A stretch of DNA of 64,000 nt from Clostridiales bacterium (GCA_019419865.1 JAHZIG010000016.1:1-64000); one strand, 5' to 3'; shown: positions 33,483-42,241, counted from the stretch's first letter. Program-made: numbers and translations. The notes: a model not told the origin generated them from the sequence alone.

Positions 33483-34868
33483 TTATACGACGTCGATTAT
33501 TTCGCCAACCGTAAGTTCGGGGTGTTCGACGCCTTGGAATATTATTCTCATCAGATAATAATATACCTTTTCAACGTCCTCGTAGGACAGCTCCGCCTGC
33601 TGGTACTTGAAGAAGAACTGCAGTCCGGTGTCCGCCGTATGCATTACGGTAAGATACAGCTTCTGGACGGCGGCGCCGTTGCTGAGCCATCTCGATTTAT
33701 AGGGAACGCCTCTTAGATTTGGATTTTGCAGTCTCATCGGCAGAGGCTGATACGTCAAAAGCATGCCCTCGTAGGTCGTGTGATCCGGCTGGTTGAATTT
33801 CTCTTTGAACTTTTTAGCCAGCCGCGCCTGGTCGTAATTTGAGTGACGGTATACCTTATTTTGTAATTCCTGGATTATATATATTCCGTCCAAAAATTCG
33901 GTGTCGGGCTCTATAATAGTGCGGCAGGGATACCATTCGGTCCTGCTTCCGCCGCTGAAACGCTCCAGCTTTGTAGAACGCCTCGATACAAAGTTTCTGA
34001 TGCTTATGTCGGTTTGCCCGTTATTTGCTTTTGAGAGATAAGTTCTAAGTCCCATGAGCAAAAGATTGGTCATGGACACGTTGTTGTTTAAGCAGTATTC
34101 CAGAAGTCTGTGGGTCGGCTGCGGCTCAAGATTAAATATTGCGAAACCGACGCGCGTGTCCTTTATCTCTCTGTCGACGTATCTTTGATTTGGATTGTTA
34201 TGCTTTTTGCGGCTTTCCTCGAGCTTCCATGTTCCGGTCACGTCGGAGTAAAGCGGTTCGCCGAGGCTTAAGACCTCGTCCCAGAATTCGCTGTCGCGCT
34301 GGAGACGTTTTTCATTGCGCTCTTTCTCCAGATCCTTTTCAAGCGCCTCGATGTACGAAGGAAGCGGCTGCGGATACGGCGAATTAAACACGTAATGGCA
34401 GTAAAGCTCCATAATATCGTTTATCATAACGACGACGCCGCTCGAATCCACGAGTCTGTGGTCTATCGATAGATATATCCCCTGATACCCGTCGGGCATC
34501 TTGACCATCTTCATTTCGACCATTGGAGCGTTCGGCTCTGAAAACGGCTTAAAAGACCATTCGTTTAATATTTTTTCGATCTCGCCTTCGGATTTTCCGC
34601 TCAGATCGACAAGTTCTATATCTCTCGGATCGTGCGGAGCTATATACTGCATAACGTCGCCGTTTTTGTCGGGCGCCGTGAAACGGATCCTAAGACATTC
34701 GTAGCGTTTAAATTCTTCTTGGATACATTTTTTCAGCAGACCGAAGTCGATATTGGCTTTTAAGGTGGAGCATACGCAAATGTTGATCACCTGCGACGTT
34801 CCAAATTCTTTCGCAAGATCGTGTTGCGTGGCTTGGGCCGCTGAAAGCGGATAATACTTGATACTCAA
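33483..34868 (-). CDS. Stand-alone condensation-domain protein
   Basis: Member of the CoA-dependent acyltransferase/NRPS condensation superfamily, here as a free protein of 461 residues. The active-site motif is DHRLVDSSG, a variant of HHxxxDG that keeps the catalytic second histidine and the aspartate. LSAAQATQHDLAKEFGTSQ at the start resembles the first motif of condensation domains. I set the start at the TTG at 34868 because AAGGAGGGG lies eight bases ahead and the family's YPLS motif follows at once; the longer frame is a basic leader without a ribosome site. With the carrier and ligase genes it forms a minimal C-T-A set on separate proteins, likely making an acylated small molecule or conjugate. 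Confidence 0.85.
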   Translation of the reverse strand: MSIKYYPLSAAQATQHDLAKEFGTSQVINICVCSTLKANIDFGLLKKCIQEEFKRYECLRIRFTAPDKNGDVMQYIAPHDPRDIELVDLSGKSEGEIEKILNEWSFKPFSEPNAPMVEMKMVKMPDGYQGIYLSIDHRLVDSSGVVVMINDIMELYCHYVFNSPYPQPLPSYIEALEKDLEKERNEKRLQRDSEFWDEVLSLGEPLYSDVTGTWKLEESRKKHNNPNQRYVDREIKDTRVGFAIFNLEPQPTHRLLEYCLNNNVSMTNLLLMGLRTYLSKANNGQTDISIRNFVSRRSTKLERFSGGSRTEWYPCRTIIEPDTEFLDGIYIIQELQNKVYRHSNYDQARLAKKFKEKFNQPDHTTYEGMLLTYQPLPMRLQNPNLRGVPYKSRWLSNGAAVQKLYLTVMHTADTGLQFFFKYQQAELSYEDVEKVYYYLMRIIFQGVEHPELTVGEIIDVV

Positions 34869-35146
34869 TCCTGACCCCTCCTTTAGGGTGATATCTAAAC
34901 TTTTAATGAATAAAGTTTTAGTATATAAAATTAATATTATGCTTCTCTGTGAAAATCTTTTATAAATTTTCTTTATTGTCTTCATAGCGTCCGCCGCGTT
35001 ATTTTTTGCGGCTTTGCTCAAACTGCGCCTGCGGTTTCTATTTAACGGATATGCAAAACTTTCATTAAAATGTAAATCTTGCCGTCTGTATTAAGTATAT
35101 CACATTATAATTTGTTTGGAAAGATTATTTATGTATATTTTTCAAA

Positions 35147-35216
35147 AAAAATAATAGACATTTTTATCTAAAATGAATAGTTTTAGTATCTTTATAGAAA
35201 GATGTCTATTATTTTT
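35147..35216. repeat. Perfect 15-base inverted repeat with inner hairpin
   Basis: AAAAATAATAGACAT (35147-35161) and ATGTCTATTATTTTT (35202-35216) are perfect inverted copies. The 40 bases between them hold another CTAAAA/TTTTAG hairpin (35168-35186). The structure could be a small RNA, a bidirectional terminator, a regulator site or the ends of a decayed miniature element. Confidence 0.6.
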
Positions 35217-35381
35217 CGACAATATTAGCGGGTAATAATATATTAAGCGTAAATAATAGAGTAATTAACATATGAATAATAATATTCAAAAGTCTATTTT
35301 TAACCGTTGATGTTAATCGCATAGCGAGTCGGTAGATTTTATAGAAGCCGCGCGATAGTATGGAGTTTGGCGATTAGAAAT

Positions 35382-35416
35382 AAAAAGTCCGTATCGGCAT
35401 ACCGCGGCGATACGGA
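35382..35416 (-). terminator. Terminator of tspO
   Basis: TCCGTATCG and CGATACGGA pair around an 11-base loop; on the minus strand this is followed by CTTTTTATTT. It lies 109 bases past the tspO stop. Confidence 0.75.
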
Positions 35417-35524
35417 TAAAACAGAGGTTGATAAAATTTAAGTAATCGTCTCGCAGTGGAATCTTTATGCGGTTGAGCGCCGCCGGAAAAGATTGTGAGA
35501 AACGCGTCTTTGAAGCGGAAAGTT

Positions 35525-36001
35525 TTAATTAAGCAAGTATACGCCGATATTTAGGTATAATGCGAACAAACACCACAGCAGGTACGGTATAAGCAGATAG
35601 GCCGCAGGCTTTTTAACTTGATAAAAGTAATACATCGTAAGTATAAGCTCCATTATTATAAGTATCAGCCATAATATGCTGAAACCGTATATTCTAAAGT
35701 TAAAAAAGAATATCGTCCAGAAGAAGTTGAGAGCTATGTTTATGCCGTAAAGCCGCAGCGCAACGCGCTTGTTTTGCGAGTTCGTATCCGTATCCCAGAC
35801 TAAATACATAGCGGACCCCATCAGTATAAACAGTATAGTCCAGACTATGGGAAACAACAGACCGGGCGGCGATAGAGGAGGTTGGTTCAGGGAGGCGTAT
35901 GTCTCCATGGCGCCGTTCGTCAGCCACATCGACAGAATTCCCATACCTATCGGTATTATTAAACTTACGATCAGTTTCTTAAAATTAATTCCTATAAACA
36001 A
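35525..36001 (-). CDS. tspO: TspO/MBR family membrane protein
   Basis: A 158-residue five-helix membrane protein of the translocator-protein family, which binds porphyrins and lipids. Family marks are the segment LNQPPLSPPGLLFPIVWTIL (39-58), LMGSAMYLVW (61-70) and the late NFFWTIFFF (92-100). It is monocistronic between a lipoprotein gene and a terminator. The physiological role in anaerobes is not established; tetrapyrrole handling or stress response are the usual suggestions. Confidence 0.92.
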   Translation of the reverse strand: MFIGINFKKLIVSLIIPIGMGILSMWLTNGAMETYASLNQPPLSPPGLLFPIVWTILFILMGSAMYLVWDTDTNSQNKRVALRLYGINIALNFFWTIFFFNFRIYGFSILWLILIIMELILTMYYFYQVKKPAAYLLIPYLLWCLFALYLNIGVYLLN

Positions 36002-36073
36002 AAAATCACCCCCGGCGTTTATATAATAATTATATAATCCGATAGGGATGATTATTCATAGTTATATGATTTT

Positions 36074-36694
36074 TTAAAGAACTATCTCGTCCAAAACGTC
36101 AACTATATTTTCGTAGATAAGCCCCATAAACTCGTCCGAGTCCTCGATCTGCCAAGAACCGTTTTCAGAGCTCAGCGTTACGTCTACAGTATTTTCGACC
36201 GTTGGGATCGTTCCGGAATTTATTATGTTTATCATCTGCTCCGACATGAGGTTATCGTAGTCTTCTTTGGTCATCGTAGCGAGTTGAGCCTGATATTCCG
36301 GCGAAGCTACCAGCGTCGTTATGCTCGAGATATATTCCTGCATAACGAGAGACGAATTGATCGTGTTTAACGTGACGTTGAATCTGACGTCCGAATCGTC
36401 GGTCACGGTAGTTGAGTTGATCGTATAGGTCATATTCTTCAAAGCTCCAAAGATAGCGGCCGTTAAGTTAGCGTTGGTTATTTCGTTTAAGTCCTCCGCG
36501 ATATCGCCGGATTTATCGGCTTGCTTTATCTGCTCGACGTCTCCGGTCTGAAACGTCTGCATCAGACTTTCAAACTCTGTCGTCGCCTCGGCCGTAAGTT
36601 CGTCGTTCGATCTGCCGCAGCCGGTCATTGCCGCGCATATCAAAACCGCGCTGAGCGCCGCGGCGAGCGCCTTGATACCTCTAAATTTTTGCAT
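36074..36694 (-). CDS. Lipoprotein of unknown function (DUF5105-like)
   Basis: A 206-residue predicted lipoprotein with lipobox AAMTGC (residues 21-26). The mature part is helical at first (QTGDVEQIKQADKSGDI...), then beta-rich, the arrangement of DUF5105/DUF4878-type lipoproteins. It lies between tspO and an ABC-2 exporter operon on the same strand. Association with that exporter is possible, but a 77-base gap separates them. No enzyme motif is seen. Confidence 0.7.
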   Translation of the reverse strand: MQKFRGIKALAAALSAVLICAAMTGCGRSNDELTAEATTEFESLMQTFQTGDVEQIKQADKSGDIAEDLNEITNANLTAAIFGALKNMTYTINSTTVTDDSDVRFNVTLNTINSSLVMQEYISSITTLVASPEYQAQLATMTKEDYDNLMSEQMINIINSGTIPTVENTVDVTLSSENGSWQIEDSDEFMGLIYENIVDVLDEIVL

Positions 36695-36771
36695 AATGCG
36701 CCTCCTGATAAATTTAATGTAAGTTGTTGAATAATATTTTACAGCGCCGCGATAATTATGTCAACATTAAA

Positions 36772-37497
36772 TTACAGTTCGGCTTTACTCATGGCGATAG
36801 AGCCGATTATTGTCAGCGCCGCTATCCAAAGCAGAGATACGACTATAAACGGGGCGTATCCGCTTTCTATAAGTTTTTGAGGCGCGTTCGATTCCATGCC
36901 GTACGCCATCAGCGAATACGGATAGATATGTCCGAAGCCTTTCGCTAAGGCGACCAGACCGGATATGCCGCCTACGAGAGAGATACCCACCGGCAGAGCG
37001 AAGCTCTTGATAAGCAGGGAAATAAGGAGCTGAAGCGACAGCATGACCGCGCCGCCCAATATTCCGCCGAGCGTCCAGTTTATAAGTTCAAGCGGAAATT
37101 CTTTCGGCAGACCTATGATATATCCCGAGGCGACGTAGAGGACGGCTATCCAGACCTCGCTGAGGATCAGCATGACCGCGGCGCTCGCGAGCTTTGAGAC
37201 GTATATTTCCCATATACGCACTGGAGCGGAAAGCAGTTTATTCCAGTTGTGATTGCCATGCTCCAGGCGCATTAAGTACGAACAATATATCCCGAGCGTT
37301 ACAGGTAGGAAGAAGTAGCATGTAAAGAGCGTGTGCTGCGTCCATAGATCGTACCACCCGTCCTGCAGCAGCTCTAAATTATTCATGTAGTTTAAGGTAC
37401 CCAAAACGGCGGGAACGATGGGGATAAACAGAAACGCAAGCCATATCGGGGATCGCTTGAGTTTTTTCAGTTCCGTGTAGATCAGTTTGATTAACAT
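36772..37497 (-). CDS. ABC-2 permease, lantibiotic-immunity (LanG/MutG) type
   Basis: A 241-residue membrane protein with about six helices. The N-terminal basic stretch (YTELKKLKRSPIW) followed by a first helix, and the RLEHGNHNWNKLLSAPVR loop, are characteristic of the permeases that partner lantibiotic self-immunity ATPases. It is the last of a three-gene operon (ATPase, permease 1, permease 2) in the LanFEG order. The likely role is export of a membrane-active peptide. No lantibiotic precursor or modification gene is present in the window. Confidence 0.82.
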   Translation of the reverse strand: MLIKLIYTELKKLKRSPIWLAFLFIPIVPAVLGTLNYMNNLELLQDGWYDLWTQHTLFTCYFFLPVTLGIYCSYLMRLEHGNHNWNKLLSAPVRIWEIYVSKLASAAVMLILSEVWIAVLYVASGYIIGLPKEFPLELINWTLGGILGGAVMLSLQLLISLLIKSFALPVGISLVGGISGLVALAKGFGHIYPYSLMAYGMESNAPQKLIESGYAPFIVVSLLWIAALTIIGSIAMSKAEL

Positions 37498-37499
37498 TA

Positions 37500-38252
37500 T
37501 TATACCTCCTTGCTGATAAACAGCTTTTTGCCTATAATATAGATAACGACTATAAATATTATAAGGGTAATGAACCCCGACCAGCTTACGCCCATCATAT
37601 AGAAGTCGTTTATTCGGGTCTCCCTGCTCCAGTTATTGCCTATAAACATCATCTCTCCATAATAGCCCCAAAGAATTATTTTCCTGAGCCATGGAAGCTG
37701 CGGCAGGAACATTGAGAACAGACCCGCGAATGTTCCCAGAACGCCTATTATAAACGGTATGGCCTGATTTTTTATTGTGATGGACAGTATATGCTGAACG
37801 AGGTAGACCGCTCCGGTTATCGCTATGGTAAACAAAAGCTGCATCCCGTAGTATGATAGCGGAAAAGTCCCGCCGAAACCGCAGATCGCGCCGTATACGA
37901 GCATTGCGGCGAATTGTATCAATATAGACAGCGCTATAAACATCATCCCGAATAATAACTTCGCGTCGAAAAGCGCGCCTCTGTCGTATATGCAGCCGAG
38001 TTGCTTAAACATTAGCCCTTTGTGCTCGATATCGCAGAGCCTCGACGCGATCGTACAGCATAGGAATGGGTGGATTATCGCGTTGACTATCGGGGTCTGA
38101 TATAGAAGCATAAGCCAGCCTTGAGCGATAACGTCGTCGCTAAGATCTCCATAGGTGAACCAAACAATTTCGATCGCGGTTATCGCGAGAGCGGTGAGGA
38201 GCACGTATCTGCGTTTTGTTTTTAAAAATTCAGTCTTCAGCGCCTTTATCAT
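37500..38252 (-). CDS. ABC-2 permease, lantibiotic-immunity (LanE/MutE) type
   Basis: A 250-residue, six-helix membrane protein, related in layout to the following permease: an N-terminal LKTEFLKTKRRYV anchor, then CDIEHKGLMFKQLGCIYDR, the equivalent of the HGNHNWNKLL loop. It overlaps the ATPase stop by four bases and is separated from the second permease by only two bases, so the three are one translational unit. Confidence 0.82.
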   Translation of the reverse strand: MIKALKTEFLKTKRRYVLLTALAITAIEIVWFTYGDLSDDVIAQGWLMLLYQTPIVNAIIHPFLCCTIASRLCDIEHKGLMFKQLGCIYDRGALFDAKLLFGMMFIALSILIQFAAMLVYGAICGFGGTFPLSYYGMQLLFTIAITGAVYLVQHILSITIKNQAIPFIIGVLGTFAGLFSMFLPQLPWLRKIILWGYYGEMMFIGNNWSRETRINDFYMMGVSWSGFITLIIFIVVIYIIGKKLFISKEV

Positions 38253-38980
38253 AAACTTACGTCCTTTCCGGTCAGCTCGAGGAATATATCTTCAAGGTTC
38301 TCCGATTTATGCATCTCGTGCAGCGCGGCGAGGGAATTTTGAAACTTCAGCTTGCCGTTTGCGATTATCCCGATGTCGTCGGCCATCTGGTCTATCTCGG
38401 ACAGCAGATGACTTGAAACGATAACCGTCATGCCGTACTCTTTGGGCAGAGAACGAATGAGCTCGCGCATCTCCTGGATGCCCGCAGGGTCGAGCCCGTT
38501 CGTCGGCTCGTCGAGGATAAGCAGTTTCGGGAACGCCAGCATGGCGGACGCGAGCCCGAGCCGTTGTTTCATGCCGAGAGAAAACGCCGACACTTTTTTG
38601 TTTTGTTGATTGTCGAGCCTTACTATAGATAGGACTTTTTCTATATTGCTCTTTGGCGCGTCGAGCAGAATGCGAAGTATCTCGAGATTTTCCTTTGCGG
38701 TAAGATGCCCGTAATACGACGGAGTCTCGATGAGCGAGCCGATATTTTTAAGGATAGAGATCCTGTTTTTAGCGTTAAATCTCTTCCCGAATATATCTAT
38801 CTCTCCTTGCGACGGCTTTACAAGTCCCAGGAGCATTTTAAGAGTAGTGGACTTCCCCGCGCCGTTAGGTCCCAGAAAACCGTATATTCTCTTCTCGGCG
38901 ACGTTTAGATCGAGGTTGTTTACGACGGTCGTATCTCCGTAGTTTTTGGTAAGACCGTAGGTCTTTACGATTTCATTCAT
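38249..38980 (-). CDS. ABC transporter ATPase, lantibiotic-immunity (LanF/BcrA) type
   Basis: A 243-residue ATPase with Walker A GPNGAGKSTT (37-46), signature FSLGMKQRLGLA (about 133), Walker B LLILDEPTNGLDPAG (about 153) and H-loop SSHLLSE (about 190). The E-to-M change in the Q-loop neighbourhood and the SLGMKQ signature are typical of bacitracin/lantibiotic protection ATPases. It starts the operon behind AAAGGAG. In most genomes a BceRS-type two-component system lies beside such transporters; none is present here. Confidence 0.9.
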   Translation of the reverse strand: MNEIVKTYGLTKNYGDTTVVNNLDLNVAEKRIYGFLGPNGAGKSTTLKMLLGLVKPSQGEIDIFGKRFNAKNRISILKNIGSLIETPSYYGHLTAKENLEILRILLDAPKSNIEKVLSIVRLDNQQNKKVSAFSLGMKQRLGLASAMLAFPKLLILDEPTNGLDPAGIQEMRELIRSLPKEYGMTVIVSSHLLSEIDQMADDIGIIANGKLKFQNSLAALHEMHKSENLEDIFLELTGKDVSL

Positions 38981-39170
38981 AATAGATTGTTCTCCTTTAA
39001 AATAGATTTGATCGTTTCTGCAAACAAATATATCACGCCGCCCTTACATTAATCTTAACGCATGCTTTCCAAAATCTTAAATTGACATGAAGAGACGCGG
39101 AAGCTATAATAGACGAAGCGGCGCGTGAGTAATGGATTTATAAAAATTTGAAAAAATTTGTCTTTAGCTG

Positions 39171-39199
39171 TTGACAAAGCGATTTCGTTGTGTTATTGT
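39171..39199 (+). promoter_or_regulatory. Sigma-A-type promoter of the rplU operon
   Basis: TTGACA (39171-39176), 17 bases, TATTGT (39194-39199), the same two hexamers and spacing as at the hsp20 promoter. It lies 88 bases before rplU. Confidence 0.75.
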
Positions 39200-39286
39200 A
39201 TTACGGTAACCGCGCAGACAAGGTTTAATAAGACGCGAGCAGCGCACCTTAATGGCGAGTCTTGGGTAATAGGAGGTATACGAATC
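39200..39286 (+). ncRNA. Probable L21 leader of the rplU-rpmA mRNA
   Basis: The ~85-base transcribed leader before rplU sits where Firmicutes carry the structured L21 leader that mediates ribosomal-protein feedback. Segments such as CGCGCAGACAAGG and AAGACGCGAGCAGCGC suggest base pairing. I cannot confirm the consensus fold without a covariance search. Confidence 0.4.
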
Positions 39287-39595
39287 ATGTACGCAGTTAT
39301 TGAGACCGGCGGTAAGCAGTATAAGGTTGAACAGGGCGATACGATCTTTATCGAAAAGCTCGACGTAGAGGCCGGCGAAACAGTTACATTCGATAAGGTT
39401 CTTGCCGTAGGCGGCGACGATCTTAAAATAGGCGCGCCTTACGTGGACGGCGCTTCGGTTACCGCGACGGTAGCTAAGAACGGCAAGTCAAAGAAGATCA
39501 TTGTTTATAAGTACAAGCCTAAAAAGGGCTATCACAAGAAACAGGGTCACAGACAGCCTTATACTAAGGTTGAGATCAGCGCGATCAACGCGTAA
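39287..39595 (+). CDS. rplU: Ribosomal protein L21
   Basis: A 102-residue protein of the 50S subunit that binds 23S rRNA. It starts [18 protein letters not shown] and ends [17 protein letters not shown], the family signature. AGGAGG precedes the ATG at 39287; the longer upstream frame covers the promoter and leader and is not used. It is followed by rpmA after only 42 bases, with no prp (ysxB) gene in between. Confidence 0.98.
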   Translation: MYAVIETGGKQYKVEQGDTIFIEKLDVEAGETVTFDKVLAVGGDDLKIGAPYVDGASVTATVAKNGKSKKIIVYKYKPKKGYHKKQGHRQPYTKVEISAINA

Positions 39596-39637
39596 TTTCA
39601 GAATTTTTGAACATAGATATAAAGGGGTGAATTTATA

Positions 39638-39898
39638 ATGGCTCATAAGAAAGGTATGGGTAGTACCAAAAACGGAAGAGACTCCGAGTCCAAACGTCTT
39701 GGAACTAAGAAAGGCGACGGTCAACCCGTTTTGGCAGGTAATATCCTTGTCAGACAGAGAGGTACAAAAATTTATCCGGGAACTAACGTTGCTAAAGGTA
39801 AGGACGATACTCTTTTCGCTTTGATCGACGGCAGAGTTAAGTTTGAACGTAAAGGCAAGAACAAGAAGCAGGTTTCGGTTTACGAGATCGCTCAGTAA
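39638..39898 (+). CDS. rpmA: Ribosomal protein L27
   Basis: An 86-residue protein near the peptidyl-transferase centre. It begins [20 protein letters not shown], so the mature N terminus is produced directly after methionine removal. Most Firmicutes instead carry a short extension (LQLFA) that the protease Prp removes. Here neither the extension nor the prp gene is present; AAAGGGG at 39621-39627 fixes the start and leaves no room for a longer form. Confidence 0.97.
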   Translation: MAHKKGMGSTKNGRDSESKRLGTKKGDGQPVLAGNILVRQRGTKIYPGTNVAKGKDDTLFALIDGRVKFERKGKNKKQVSVYEIAQ

Positions 39899-39934
39899 TT
39901 TGTTTTTATATTTAAAGATAAGATTGTACTGTTG

Positions 39935-39968
39935 GGGCGGACTTGACTTAGTCCGTCCTTTTATTTTT
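39935..39968 (+). terminator. Terminator after rpmA
   Basis: GGGCGGAC/GTCCGTCC (one G-T pair) with an 8-base loop is followed by TTTTATTTTT. Confidence 0.8.
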
Positions 39969-40142
39969 AAGCTTAGGGCGATTTTTCCGCAGGAGACTCG
40001 TCGGCTCTGAAATTGCGGTCGGCGACGGTCCGGGGTAATAGAGACGGCCGCGCGTAAGCGTCAAAAGAGCGTATCGAACTAAAACATAACGGTTATTATA
40101 TGAACGGATATACAAAGCGATCATGCGATATAGGAGGATACT

Positions 40143-41414
40143 ATGTTTTCGGATAGCGCAAAAATATTTATAAAGGCCGGCGACGGCGGAAACGGAGCGG
40201 TCGCGTTCCACAGAGAAAAATACGTGGCGGCCGGAGGTCCGGACGGCGGCGACGGCGGAAAGGGCGGCGACGTGATATTCGTCGCGGACAAAAACATCGG
40301 GACCCTGCTCGATTTCAGGTATAAGCGCAAATATGTCGCCGAGAACGGCGGAAACGGCCAAGGCGATAACAGGAGCGGGAAAAACGGCGAGGACCTCGAG
40401 GTCAGAGTACCTATGGGAACGCTTGTCAGAGACGAGGAGACCAACCTCGTTATCTGCGATCTTAAGGAGGACGGCGAACGCTTCGTCGTCGCCAAAGGCG
40501 GAATAGGCGGCTGGGGTAACGCCCATTTTGCGAGCGCGACCCGCCAGGCTCCGAAGTTCGCCAAACCCGGACTTCCGGGCGACGAGAGAATGGTGACGCT
40601 CGAACTGAAGCTGATCGCCGACGTGGGGTTGCTCGGTTTTCCGAACGTGGGAAAATCTACGTTCTTGTCGATAGTATCGGAGGCCAAGCCCAAGATCGCC
40701 AATTACCATTTCACGACCCTTACCCCCAACCTCGGCGTTGTGAACATGGGCGACGGCTCGTTTGTAATAGCGGATATCCCGGGTATAATAGAGGGCGCCC
40801 ACGAGGGAGTGGGGCTGGGACACGAATTTTTAAGACATGTGGAGCGCACAAAAATGCTGCTCCATATAGTGGACGTGTCCGGTATAGAAGGCCGCGACCC
40901 GCTGAACGATTTCGATACCATCAATAAAGAGCTTGAGCTTTACAGTCCCAAACTTGCGAAAAAAGTACAAGTCGTGCTCGCCAATAAGTCCGATCTTCCC
41001 GGTTTCGACGAGAACTACGAGATCTTTAAAGCCGCGCTCGAGGAGAGAGGTTATAAGGTGTTCCCTATCTCGGCGGCTACGAAAAAAGGGATCAGGGAGG
41101 TACTCAACTACACTTACGAAAACCTTTCCAAGATACCGGCGGAGACTTACGAGGAAGAATACGAGTTGTTCGATCTTGAGAAAGGCCGCAAGGAGGAACC
41201 GCTTAAGGTTTACGTAGAGGACGGCGTTTATTACGTCGAGGGCTTTAAGGCCAAGAAGATAGTCGGTTCCACAAACTTAGAGGATTACGAATCGCTTCAG
41301 TATTTCCAGCGGGCGCTGATCAAGAGCGGGATAATCGATATGCTTAAGGAAGCCGGGGTCAAGGACGGCGACCCTGTCAACATTTACGGCGCGGAATTCG
41401 ATTATGTTGAATAG
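40143..41414 (+). CDS. obgE: GTPase Obg
   Basis: Ribosome-assembly and stress GTPase, 423 residues. Three domains are visible: the glycine-rich Obg fold (KAGDGGNGAVAFHREKYV near 12-29), the GTPase domain with GFPNVGKST (about 165), DIPGIIEGA and NKSDLP, and a C-terminal OCT domain (EPLKVYVEDGVYYVEGFKAK). It lies in the conserved rplU-rpmA-obgE order. It overlaps the following VanZ-like gene by 11 bases, indicating translational coupling. Confidence 0.98.
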   Translation: MFSDSAKIFIKAGDGGNGAVAFHREKYVAAGGPDGGDGGKGGDVIFVADKNIGTLLDFRYKRKYVAENGGNGQGDNRSGKNGEDLEVRVPMGTLVRDEETNLVICDLKEDGERFVVAKGGIGGWGNAHFASATRQAPKFAKPGLPGDERMVTLELKLIADVGLLGFPNVGKSTFLSIVSEAKPKIANYHFTTLTPNLGVVNMGDGSFVIADIPGIIEGAHEGVGLGHEFLRHVERTKMLLHIVDVSGIEGRDPLNDFDTINKELELYSPKLAKKVQVVLANKSDLPGFDENYEIFKAALEERGYKVFPISAATKKGIREVLNYTYENLSKIPAETYEEEYELFDLEKGRKEEPLKVYVEDGVYYVEGFKAKKIVGSTNLEDYESLQYFQRALIKSGIIDMLKEAGVKDGDPVNIYGAEFDYVE

Positions 41415-42057
41415 ACTGTTATTTGTGTTTTCGGTCAACTTCGATATTCAGGCGATAATAAGGGGCTGCGTTCAAACCGTGCCCTTTATCTTTGCCGCGC
41501 TGATACTTATTGCCGTATATGCCAAAATAGTCGGCGCGCGCTTTGGCGTCCGTAAATTCATTTTGGTATTCCTGCTTTCGATGTATACTGTCGCGGTGTT
41601 TACGGCTACGGATATTCCGGATATAAGAGAGCTTATCTACGCTCCGTATGAATACCGCCCGAACGAGCTCTATGTAGATCCGCTGAGAATGTTCAAGTAC
41701 GACAGATCCAGCTATATCCTAAACATAGTTCTGTTCATACCCTTCGGGATCCTCATGCCGGCGGCCGGAAATAAATTTAAAAATCCGTTAAAGCTCGGCT
41801 GCGCCGCGGGGCTGATTTCGCTGACAATAGAGCTTTGCCAGCTTAAAAACAGAAGGACAACCGACGTATGCGATTTTATAACCAACGTCTTGGGCGCGAT
41901 TTTGGGGCTAATACTGTTCTGGATCATTAAATCGATATTCTCGAGGCGCGGGAGCAAAAGCGTGGAAAACAGGGACTCTTTTATATTGAGACATTCGATA
42001 GAGATAATCCTTATCCTAACCTTTTTGATTTATATATCCCTGCCGCTCATATACTAA
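41404..42057 (+). CDS. VanZ-like membrane protein
   Basis: A 217-residue membrane protein with about five helices. The VanZ core is recognisable: NIVLFIPFGILMP (about 105), then ISLTIELCQL and RTTDVCDFITNVLGAILG. VanZ confers low teicoplanin resistance in enterococci by an unknown mechanism; chromosomal family members like this one are common and their role is unsettled. It overlaps obgE. Confidence 0.88.
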   Translation: MLNRLLFVFSVNFDIQAIIRGCVQTVPFIFAALILIAVYAKIVGARFGVRKFILVFLLSMYTVAVFTATDIPDIRELIYAPYEYRPNELYVDPLRMFKYDRSSYILNIVLFIPFGILMPAAGNKFKNPLKLGCAAGLISLTIELCQLKNRRTTDVCDFITNVLGAILGLILFWIIKSIFSRRGSKSVENRDSFILRHSIEIILILTFLIYISLPLIY

Positions 42058-42137
42058 CAAGCGGCGGGACGTCAAATATTTCAGGACGTCTGTTAATAAT
42101 TTTGTGAAAATTTACGATGTTTTTTTGATTAAAAACC

Positions 42138-42197
42138 TTGACAAATATTTTATTTTGAGGTACAATTCTACCGTTGTAAAGCTTAAAAACTTTACAA
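42138..42197 (+). promoter_or_regulatory. Promoter and leader hairpin of the ylxM-ffh operon
   Basis: TTGACA (42138-42143), 17 bases, TACAAT (42161-42166) is a strong sigma-A-type promoter. Just downstream, TTGTAAAG/CTTTACAA (42174-42181 and 42190-42197) form a perfect 8-pair hairpin at the expected 5' end of the transcript. It could be an operator or an mRNA-stabilising structure. Confidence 0.65.
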
Positions 42198-42241
42198 TTT
42201 AATCAATAGAGACGCTGATGCGGACGGGGATATGATGTCAA

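Larger units (their letters stand above)
34869..35524. other. 656-base gene-free region upstream of the condensation gene
   Basis: A very AT-rich stretch with no supported gene on either strand. It contains the presumed promoter of the trio (no convincing -35/-10 pair found), a striking 15-pair inverted repeat at 35147-35216 and a minus-strand terminator at 35382-35416. Confidence 0.5.

Noticed and set aside
39596..39637. A cryptic prp (ysxB) gene between rplU and rpmA
   Set aside because: Only 42 bases are available, mostly the L27 ribosome site.
39948..40823. 291-codon open frame antisense to obgE, and a 193-codon one in another frame
   Set aside because: Both mirror the glycine-rich Obg domain, giving serine/proline-rich low-complexity protein; no start signals.
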